From contig DITW01000098.1 of the NCBI GenBank assembly GCA_002422945.1, positions 3,968-15,508 of the forward strand: DNA of 11,541 nucleotides, given 5' to 3'. This DNA is from Sphingomonadales bacterium UBA6174 (lineage in GTDB: Bacteria; Pseudomonadota; Alphaproteobacteria; Sphingomonadales; Sphingomonadaceae). This document shows positions 5,052 through 11,541 of the stretch, piece after piece (the first letter of the stretch is position 1; every line of letters starts with the position of its first letter). Under the pieces are notes generated by a model, which did no database searches, was not told where the DNA came from, and was given only the letters and a program-made list of their open reading frames with translations. Made by a program: the position numbers and the translations under genes.

Positions 5052-7925
5052 ATGCGTACGTCCGTTCTTGCCCTTTGCCTTGCGCCGTTGCTCGTCGCAG
5101 GTTGCGCAGCGCAACCCAAAGTTATCGCACCTGTCGCAGCGCCGGGCATCGCCAAGCCCGGCCCGGTGCCGGTCAGCACATTGGCCGCACAGGTCAATAT
5201 TCCGAACGAGACGTTCACCCTTGCCAATGGCCTGCGCGTCATCGTGCATGAAGACCGCAAAGCTCCGATTGTCGCGGTGTCGGTCTGGTATCATATCGGC
5301 TCGCGCAATGAACCGGCGGGCAAGACCGGCTTTGCCCATTTGTTCGAACATCTGATGTTCAACGGCTCGGAAAATGCGCCGGGCGATTATTTCGAACCCT
5401 TGCAAGAGGTCGGCGCGACCGATTTCAACGGCACGACATGGTTCGACCGCACCAATTATTTCCAGAATGTCCCGACGGCGGCGCTGGAACGCGCGCTGTT
5501 TCTCGAAAGCGACCGCATGGGCCATTTGCTCGGCGCGGTGACGCAGGCCAAGCTCGATAATCAGCGCGGCGTTGTCCAGAATGAAAAGCGCCAGGGCGAT
5601 AACCAACCCTTTGGCATGGTCGAATATGCGCAGTTGGAGGCACTGTTCCCGGCAGGCCACCCTTATCACCATTCAACCATCGGATCGATGGAGGACCTTG
5701 ATGCGGCATCGCTGGAGGATGTGAAAAACTGGTTCCGCGCCCATTATGGCCCGAACAATGCGGTGCTGGTGCTGGCGGGCGATATCGATGCCAAGACCGT
5801 CAAGCCCATGGTCGAAAAATGGTTCGGCGACATTGCGCGCGGGCCAGAGCCGGCGGCTGATAATGTCGAAATTCCCACCCTGACCGCGCCCAAGTCGCAA
5901 GTCATGAAGGACCGCGTCGCGACCACCCGCTTATATCGTAATTGGGTGGTGCCGGGTGTCACTAGCCCGGATGCCGTGCCGCTCGATATTGCCGCATCGG
6001 TGCTGGGTGGCCTGTCCAGCTCACGCCTTGATAATGCGCTGGTCCGCAAGGAGCAGCTCGCGGTCAGCGTCTCCGCCAGCCTGCAAGCCTTCGAAAAAGT
6101 CGGCCTGTTCGAGGTCACCGCTAATGTGAAGCCGGGCGTCGATCCGGCGCTGGTTGCCAAGCGGCTCGATGAAATCATTGCCGATTTCCGCGCCAATGGC
6201 CCGACTGAAGATGAGGTGCAGCGCGTCGCGACCGGCGAACTCGCCAGCAGCATCGTGGGACTAGAACAGGTCGGCGGCTTTAACGGTAAGGCGAATGTGC
6301 TGGCTGAGGGGCTGCTGTATAATAACGACGTCAATCATTACCGCACAGAACTCGCCCAATATGGCAGCGCGACGCCCGCGCAGGTGACGGCGGTGATGCA
6401 GAAATGGCTGTCGCGCCCGGTTTATAATCTGACGGTGGAACCGGGGCAGCGCAGTGCCTATGAAGAGGCCAAGACCTCGAATGCCAAGATCGCCCCGCGC
6501 CAATATTGGTCGGGCGAAGGGTCGCCCCCCGATCATGTCGCGCCCGTGACCAAGGCCGACCGCAGCAAATTGCCACAGGTCGCGCCTGTGGCCGATCTCG
6601 ATTTCCCGACTGTCGAGCGCGCCACATTATCGAATGGCGTGACCATCCGTTATGTCCAGCGCCAAGCGACCCCGACGACAAGGCTCTCGCTCAGTTTCGA
6701 TGCCGGCTATGCCGCCGATAATCGCGATAAGCTCGGCACGCAGGCGCTGATGCTGTCCTTGTTGGATGAAGGCACGACCAGCCGCAATTCGATCCAGATT
6801 GCCGAGGAACAGGAACGGCTCGGCGCGTCGATCAGCGCGGGCGCAAGCATGGACCGCACCAGCCTGTCGCTGTTTGCGTTGACGCCCAATCTCGATCTAT
6901 CGCTCGATCTGTTCGAAGACATCGTCAAAAATCCAGCCTTTGCCCCGGATGAGGTCGAACGCCTGCGCGCCCAGCAATTGGCGGGCATCGCGGCGGAAGC
7001 CAAGGAACCGAACGCCATCGCCAGCCGCGCCTTACCGCCGCTTTTATACGGCAAGGACAATCCCTATGGCATTCCATTCTCCGGCAGCGGGACCGAAGCG
7101 AGCGTCAAATCCGTCACCCGCGACGATCTGATCGCCTTTCATCAATCTTGGCTACGCCCGGAAAAACAGTCGATCTTCATCGTGAGCGATCTGCCCTTGG
7201 CCGCATTGCAACCGAAGCTGGAGGCGCGTTTCGGCGCATGGCAGGTGGCAGGCGCTGCCGCCCCGGCCAAGCCGATCAACGCGACCGTCGCCGCCCCGAA
7301 AACCTCGCGCATCATCCTCATCAACCGCCCGGATTCGCCGCAGTCGGTAATCTTGGCCGGGCAGGTGCTACCGTTGAACGGCACGGATGAACTGCTGCCG
7401 CTCCAGACCGGGATCGAGGTGTTGAGCAACAATTTCCTGTCCCGCCTCAACATGGATCTGCGCGAAACCAAGGGCTGGTCCTATGGCGTGCGCGGCGGCG
7501 TGACCCAGTTTGAAGGGCAAGTGCCGTACATCATCACCGCCCCGGTGCAGGCCGACAAGACCGGCCCGGCCATTGCCGAAATCCTGTCGCAGGTGAAGGC
7601 ATTCCGCACGACCAAGGGCATTACCCCGGACGAATTCCGCCGCCGCATTTCGGACAATATCCTGAAACTGCCGGGCAGCTTTGAAACGGCGGGCGAGGTG
7701 CTGACGGCGATGCAGCGCAATGCCCTGTTCCAGCGTCCGGACGATTTTTACGATGGCCTCGCCAGCCGCTATCGCCATATGACCGCAGCCGAACTCGACA
7801 AGGCCGTGCGTGCCGTGATCGATCCTGCCCGCTTTACATGGGTGATCGTCGGTGATGCGGCCAAGGTCGGCCCGCAATTGCGCAAACTCAAAATCCCGGT
7901 TGAAACCTTGGAGGCACCAGAATGA
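5052..7925 (+). CDS. M16-family zinc metallopeptidase, two-domain lipoprotein
   Basis: The 957-aa product starts with a lipoprotein signal peptide, lipobox LVAGC (C18), so it is probably exported and lipid-anchored. The first M16 half (about residues 50-410) has the inverted zinc motif HLFEH (H96, E99, H100) and the downstream glutamate ligand in VVQNEKR (E178). The second half (about 520-900) has lost all three motif residues at the aligned position (TQALMLSLLDEGT). It keeps the substrate-clamp signature LRETKGWSYG (R804, Y811). One active and one degenerate half is the usual M16 clamshell arrangement. Substrates are likely periplasmic peptides. GGGAG at 5041-5045 lies 6 nt before the ATG. 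The stop overlaps the next gene by ATGA. It is like the processing peptidases near pqq or lasso-peptide loci in fold only; no such partners adjoin. Confidence 0.92.
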   Translation: MRTSVLALCLAPLLVAGCAAQPKVIAPVAAPGIAKPGPVPVSTLAAQVNIPNETFTLANGLRVIVHEDRKAPIVAVSVWYHIGSRNEPAGKTGFAHLFEHLMFNGSENAPGDYFEPLQEVGATDFNGTTWFDRTNYFQNVPTAALERALFLESDRMGHLLGAVTQAKLDNQRGVVQNEKRQGDNQPFGMVEYAQLEALFPAGHPYHHSTIGSMEDLDAASLEDVKNWFRAHYGPNNAVLVLAGDIDAKTVKPMVEKWFGDIARGPEPAADNVEIPTLTAPKSQVMKDRVATTRLYRNWVVPGVTSPDAVPLDIAASVLGGLSSSRLDNALVRKEQLAVSVSASLQAFEKVGLFEVTANVKPGVDPALVAKRLDEIIADFRANGPTEDEVQRVATGELASSIVGLEQVGGFNGKANVLAEGLLYNNDVNHYRTELAQYGSATPAQVTAVMQKWLSRPVYNLTVEPGQRSAYEEAKTSNAKIAPRQYWSGEGSPPDHVAPVTKADRSKLPQVAPVADLDFPTVERATLSNGVTIRYVQRQATPTTRLSLSFDAGYAADNRDKLGTQALMLSLLDEGTTSRNSIQIAEEQERLGASISAGASMDRTSLSLFALTPNLDLSLDLFEDIVKNPAFAPDEVERLRAQQLAGIAAEAKEPNAIASRALPPLLYGKDNPYGIPFSGSGTEASVKSVTRDDLIAFHQSWLRPEKQSIFIVSDLPLAALQPKLEARFGAWQVAGAAAPAKPINATVAAPKTSRIILINRPDSPQSVILAGQVLPLNGTDELLPLQTGIEVLSNNFLSRLNMDLRETKGWSYGVRGGVTQFEGQVPYIITAPVQADKTGPAIAEILSQVKAFRTTKGITPDEFRRRISDNILKLPGSFETAGEVLTAMQRNALFQRPDDFYDGLASRYRHMTAAELDKAVRAVIDPARFTWVIVGDAAKVGPQLRKLKIPVETLEAPE

Positions 7926-8227
7926 GCGGCATCATATTGGCAGGCGATTGGGACTGCGTGACCGAAACGCCGATGGGTGAACAGAAATCGGTGATGCACT
8001 TCGATGTCGATGGCGATCGCTTCACCGGCACCAATAGCGCCGACATGGGCGCGCTCGACATCGAGGCCGGACGGATCGACGGCGATGAAATCCATTGGGA
8101 AATGCGCCTGACCAAGCCGATGAAGATGCTGCTGATCTGCACCGCGCAAATCGACGAGGACCGGCTGGAGGGCTATGCCAAGGCGGGCGGCTTTGGCCAG
8201 TTCACGATCTCGGCCAAGCGGCGCTGA
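7922..8227 (+). CDS. Small beta-rich hypothetical protein (101 aa)
   Basis: I recognise the pattern but have no function for it. The protein is built of short repeats of strand, turn and strand: GDWDCVTETPMGEQKSVMHF, then VDGDRFTGTNS, IEAGRIDGDEIHWEM, and TAQIDEDRLEGYAKAGGFG. Such 'G-W...TPMG...G..ltGt...G.i.Gd.i.w' proteins occur as small uncharacterised beta-sandwich or beta-barrel-like proteins in many bacteria. There is no signal peptide; the opening residues MSGIILAG are only mildly hydrophobic. The ATG lies inside the M16 stop (ATGA, 4-bp overlap), with a strong GGAGG at 7910-7914 and 7 nt spacing, so translation is probably coupled. plsC follows after 17 bp. Confidence 0.75.
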   Translation: MSGIILAGDWDCVTETPMGEQKSVMHFDVDGDRFTGTNSADMGALDIEAGRIDGDEIHWEMRLTKPMKMLLICTAQIDEDRLEGYAKAGGFGQFTISAKRR

Positions 8228-8244
8228 CAAGGTAGTTCCAGACG

Positions 8245-8928
8245 ATGGCGCTGATCCGTTCCCTCTTGTTCATGCTGATCTGCTATCCCGGATCGCTGCT
8301 GATCGTGCTCTCGGGCTTTCCAGCAGCCCCTTTTGGCGCACGCGCAGTGCGCGGGGTGGTGATCGTGTGGGCGCATTGGCACCGATTTTGCGCCCGTTTT
8401 CTGCTCGGCATCCGCAGCCGCCTGTCCGCGCCCGTGCCTGCGGGCCAATATCTCATCACCTGCAAGCATCAATCCATGTTTGAAACCATCGAGGCATTGA
8501 TCATCTTCGATCATCCGGTGGTGGTGATGAAGCGCGAATTATCGGAAATGCCGCTCTGGGGCTGGGTCGCGCGGCAATATGGCGTGATCGGGGTGGATCG
8601 CGAGGGATCGGCCAGTGCGCTGCGCGCCTTGATGCAGGACGCGAAAGAGGCCGTGAAAACAGGTCGATCGATCGTCATTTTCCCCGAAGGCACACGTGTC
8701 GCCCCCGGCGAACAGCCAGCGGTGCGCGCAGGCTTTGCCGCCCTATACAAGATGCTGGGCTTGCCGGTGTTGCCGGTCGCGCTCAACGCCGGGAAGGTCT
8801 GGCCGCGCGGCTTGATCAAGCATGCGGGCGTGGTGGATTGGGACTTGCGCCCGATCCTGCCGCCGAAACTGGACCGCAGCGAGATTGAGGCGGCAGTGCA
8901 TCAGGCGATCAACGCGCTGGAAGCTTAA
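8245..8928 (+). CDS. 1-acyl-sn-glycerol-3-phosphate acyltransferase (PlsC/LPLAT family)
   Basis: This 227-aa protein has the size of a PlsC lysophosphatidate acyltransferase, which adds the sn-2 acyl chain to make phosphatidic acid at the inner membrane. An N-terminal hydrophobic helix (about residues 5-24) anchors it. Motif I is KHQSMFET (74-81), so the catalytic dyad reads H75-x4-E80 instead of HX4D. Motif II is GVIGVDREGS (113-122), motif III FPEGTR (146-151) and motif IV VLPVALNAG (175-183). I recall the KHQS..ET variant in other alphaproteobacterial PlsC proteins, so the glutamate is probably functional. A second paralogue elsewhere in the genome is possible, so I leave the symbol empty. 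The gene closes the apparent M16 - 101 aa - acyltransferase operon; AAGG at 8229-8232 is a distant, weak ribosome-binding site. Confidence 0.88.
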   Translation: MALIRSLLFMLICYPGSLLIVLSGFPAAPFGARAVRGVVIVWAHWHRFCARFLLGIRSRLSAPVPAGQYLITCKHQSMFETIEALIIFDHPVVVMKRELSEMPLWGWVARQYGVIGVDREGSASALRALMQDAKEAVKTGRSIVIFPEGTRVAPGEQPAVRAGFAALYKMLGLPVLPVALNAGKVWPRGLIKHAGVVDWDLRPILPPKLDRSEIEAAVHQAINALEA

Positions 8929-8933
8929 ACCTC

Positions 8934-8963
8934 TTGTTCATCTGAATGATATAGCCATATAAT
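8934..8963 (+). promoter_or_regulatory. Possible promoter with a perfect TATAAT -10 next to the start codon
   Basis: TTGTTC (8934-8939) and TATAAT (8958-8963) are 18 bp apart. Transcription would begin at about 8970, inside the ATGATG at 8968-8973, so the message could be leaderless. No Shine-Dalgarno sequence is visible before this start. Confidence 0.4.
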
Positions 8964-8967
8964 CATT

Positions 8968-9507
8968 ATGATGGACAAGCCGCCCTCCCGCTATCAGGTG
9001 CTCGAACAACATGGTCGGCTGATCGTGCTGGTCGATGGCGAGCCGGTCAACGGCTTTGCGGCACAAGCGGAAAGCGGCAAGGCGAACTTGCAAGGCGGCG
9101 CGATGGCCAAGCCTGATGGTCTGGTCGCCGAACCCATATCCACAACCAATGCCCCACCTACCAATCGACCGGCAGAAGCGGCAGGGCTTGCCCCGCGTGA
9201 TAAGGGCTGGCTCCATCAATTGGGCGCTTATGGTCTATCCGCTTTATACAAGACCCGCGATAATCAAGGCCGCCTCCTCATTCGGCGCACCCGCAACAGC
9301 CGCCCGCTACAAGCTGCCCTATCCCATGAGGAAGAGGTGAAATTCGCCGTGGCGATGGGCATCTGGCTGGTCGCCCTGTCCGTGTTGGTCGCGACCTTGC
9401 CGTTCAAACCGATGCTGAACGCCGGGCTGCTCTTTATCCTGTTCAAATTCGGCTGGCCGATGCTGCTCAATCGCATCCCGTCAGATCGATGGGAAACGGT
9501 CGTTTAG
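8968..9507 (+). CDS. Hypothetical protein with two C-terminal membrane helices (179 aa)
   Basis: I do not recognise a named family. Residues 1-30 (SRYQVLEQHGRLIVLVDGEPVN) look like a short beta-hairpin; 31-75 is a low-complexity Ala/Pro/Asn linker (STTNAPPTNRPAEAAG). Residues 77-118 are basic (ALYKTRDNQGRLLIRRTRN), followed by two hydrophobic segments at about 125-144 and 148-167 that should form a helical hairpin in the inner membrane. The protein ends PSDRWETVV. There is no signal peptide, so a cytoplasmic N-terminus with a C-terminal hairpin is the simplest topology. Start at 8968 or 8971 (ATGATG). The stop TAG overlaps the crtZ stop on the other strand. It is 39 bp after the acyltransferase gene and could be read through from it or use its own TATAAT promoter. 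Confidence 0.7.
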   Translation: MMDKPPSRYQVLEQHGRLIVLVDGEPVNGFAAQAESGKANLQGGAMAKPDGLVAEPISTTNAPPTNRPAEAAGLAPRDKGWLHQLGAYGLSALYKTRDNQGRLLIRRTRNSRPLQAALSHEEEVKFAVAMGIWLVALSVLVATLPFKPMLNAGLLFILFKFGWPMLLNRIPSDRWETVV

Positions 9508-10007
9508 CCTCCATCGCGCGGGCTGCGCACCCCTGCCCGTCCGCGCTTGGCCAGTTCGGCCTTCAACACCTCCGGCCTTGGCGCGTAAATAAAACCAAAG
9601 CTGACATTGCCCTCGCGCGTTTCAACCACATGATGGAGCCGATGCGCCTGCATGATCCGCTTCATATAGGCCGAACGCGGCACATAATGATGGCCGATCC
9701 GTTGATGGACGATCACATCGTGGAAACCGAAATAGATCGCGCCATAGGCCGCAATCCCGCCAGCGATCCACGCAAAACCGGCCCCATGGCCAAGGCCGAT
9801 GCCATACCAGAACAGCCCGATCGACGGCAGCGCGAAGATCGCCGCATAGAGATCGTTCAACTCAAACCTGCCCTTGCGCGGGCGGTGATGGCTCTTGTGC
9901 AGAAACCATCCCGGCCCATGCATGATCCAGCGATGGGCGGCATAAGCAAAGCCCTCCATGCCGATCACGGTCATCAGAAACAATAAAGGGCCGGGGATTT
10001 CGTCCAT
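9504..10007 (-). CDS. crtZ: Beta-carotene hydroxylase (fatty-acid-hydroxylase superfamily)
   Basis: CrtZ hydroxylates the beta-ionone rings of beta-carotene at C3 and C3' to give zeaxanthin, using a membrane di-iron centre. From the ATG at 10007 the product is 167 aa, the usual CrtZ size. All four histidine clusters are present: HRWIMH (25-30), HKSHH (37-41), HDVIVH (96-101) and HRLHH (122-126). The family phrases RKGRFELNDLYA and NVSFGFIYAPRP are also there. Hydrophobic segments lie at about 7-24, 55-75 and 77-95. The frame is open for 38 more codons upstream to 10121, but that stretch is not CrtZ-like and would overrun the divergent lipoprotein gene, so it is rejected; AAGG (10016-10019) precedes the chosen ATG by 8 nt. 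No other crt gene adjoins. It is convergent with the 179-aa gene. Confidence 0.93.
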   Translation of the reverse strand: MDEIPGPLLFLMTVIGMEGFAYAAHRWIMHGPGWFLHKSHHRPRKGRFELNDLYAAIFALPSIGLFWYGIGLGHGAGFAWIAGGIAAYGAIYFGFHDVIVHQRIGHHYVPRSAYMKRIMQAHRLHHVVETREGNVSFGFIYAPRPEVLKAELAKRGRAGVRSPRDGG

Positions 10008-10066
10008 GGCCCATGCCTTAGCCCCGCGACTTGCGCCGGTCAGCAATTTTCTGCATCCATGCGTTG

Positions 10067-10384
10067 ATGTTTCGTCCCGCACACCTCCTCCTCGCCCCTG
10101 CCTTGTGCTTGCTGTCCGCATGCAGCCTGCCCGAACAAAAGGTCCGAACCGGTCTCATCAATGCGGGCTTGCGCCCCCCGATGGCGGGCTGCATGGCCAA
10201 GCGCATGGTTGATCGCCTGTCGCTCGCCCAGCTGCAGCGGCTGGGTTCGCTGGCCAATTTGAAGGGAAAAGACTGGCGCGAAATGCCGATGGACCAATTT
10301 CTGCACAATGTCCGTGCGTTAAAGGACCCGGAAATCCTGTCGGTGACGAGCGCATCAGCATTGCTGTGCGCGGTGAACGGCTAA
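10067..10384 (+). CDS. Small putative lipoprotein of unknown function (105 aa)
   Basis: The N-terminus MFRPAHLLLAPALCLLSAC is a lipoprotein signal with lipobox LSAC and C19 as the lipidated residue, so the mature 87-residue protein is probably membrane-anchored in the periplasm. The mature part contains two more cysteines (C42 in MAGCMAKRMVDRLS, C101 near the end), which could form a disulfide. It is otherwise helical (LSLAQLQRLGSLANLKG). I recall the 'AxCMAxRMVDRLSxxQLxRL' pattern in uncharacterised sphingomonad proteins, with no known role. A TTG at 10031 would extend the protein by 12 residues, but the signal fits best from ATG 10067. No strong Shine-Dalgarno is seen. It is divergent from crtZ with only 59 bp between starts, so their promoters must overlap or be very close. 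Confidence 0.7.
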   Translation: MFRPAHLLLAPALCLLSACSLPEQKVRTGLINAGLRPPMAGCMAKRMVDRLSLAQLQRLGSLANLKGKDWREMPMDQFLHNVRALKDPEILSVTSASALLCAVNG

Positions 10385-10485
10385 TACTCGCCCGCACACA
10401 AGGGCAGACAGGTTCGATCCTATCACTTTTGCGATGCTGCAAACGCGAACTTAGCGGAAATGCGGGCTGGATTCTTTCGCCAAGC

Positions 10486-10515
10486 TATGCTTTAGCCCCA
10501 AGCGATCCAGATCGC
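10486..10515 (+). promoter_or_regulatory. Possible sucC promoter -10 and adjacent operator-like palindrome
   Basis: The 158-bp gap before sucC holds TATGCT (10486-10491) as a -10 candidate without a recognisable -35. Eleven bases later comes the perfect palindrome GCGATC-CA-GATCGC (10502-10515). A protein bound there would sit at the inferred transcription start. I see no intrinsic terminator for the upstream lipoprotein gene in this gap. Confidence 0.3.
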
Positions 10516-10542
10516 ATTGCAGCCGAAAGGGGCACGAACGAC

Positions 10543-11541
<999 letters not shown>

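Noticed and set aside
5031..5672. A 213-codon minus-strand open frame over the start of the M16 gene
   Set aside because: It is antisense to the M16 active-site region, whose zinc motifs are intact; no independent evidence of coding.
5052..7925. The M16 protein as part of a peptide-natural-product (RiPP) or PQQ locus
   Set aside because: M16 proteases occur in such clusters, but no precursor peptide, radical SAM enzyme, cyclase or transporter is present nearby; tadA and an acyltransferase are the actual neighbours.
10008..10121. A 38-residue N-terminal extension of CrtZ
   Set aside because: The extension is basic and unlike CrtZ, would overlap the divergent lipoprotein start, and the usual CrtZ length is reached from ATG 10007.
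9504..10384. A carotenoid biosynthesis cluster around crtZ
   Set aside because: No crtY, crtI, crtB or crtE is seen in the window; crtZ stands alone next to a small lipoprotein gene.

Overview
The window reads as chromosomal DNA from an alphaproteobacterium, most likely a sphingomonad (Sphingomonadales). The grounds are: GC-rich codon use; an sdh - thioesterase - zapE arrangement with sucC nearby; a short-plug TonB-dependent receptor of a kind I associate with sphingomonads; a beta-carotene hydroxylase; and short palindromic intergenic repeats that I recall being common in these genomes. The assignment rests on recognition by eye, not on a search.

Layout. (1) 1-1747, plus strand: the 3' end of sdhB (succinate dehydrogenase Fe-S subunit), a PaaI-type hotdog thioesterase starting on TTG 2 bp after sdhB, and zapE (AFG1-like ATPase) 3 bp further on. 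This looks like one transcription unit. (2) 1748-4458: a TonB-dependent outer-membrane receptor on the minus strand and a divergent 84-aa orphan on the plus strand. Each convergent 3' junction in this block carries a long two-armed palindromic repeat (1831-1933 and 4366-4435). (3) 4459-8928: tadA (tRNA adenosine deaminase, minus) divergent from a plus-strand run of a two-domain M16 zinc-peptidase lipoprotein, a 101-aa beta-rich protein (ATGA overlap) and a PlsC-type acyltransferase. These three probably form an operon serving the cell envelope. (4) 8968-10384: a two-helix membrane protein with a possible leaderless start, convergent with crtZ (their stop codons overlap in TTAG), then a small lipoprotein gene divergent from crtZ. 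(5) 10385-11541: the upstream region and first 333 codons of sucC (succinyl-CoA synthetase beta), running off the right edge.

How it fits together. The window is bracketed by TCA-cycle genes (sdhB left, sucC right). In many alphaproteobacteria, as I recall, zapE is followed by mdh and then sucC. Here about 8.8 kb of receptor, tRNA-modification, protease, lipid and carotenoid genes lies between zapE and sucC, and no mdh is present. The intervening genes are ordinary housekeeping or envelope functions with host-like base composition.

I did not find a convincing novel multi-gene system. The most interesting DNA is the pair of intergenic repeats. Their stem sequences are unrelated, yet they share terminal bases, a two-armed layout and placement between convergent genes. 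The first contains the ATTCCC-N8-GGGAAT pattern known from Neisseria dRS3 repeats. No tRNA, rRNA, CRISPR, transposase or integrase was seen.
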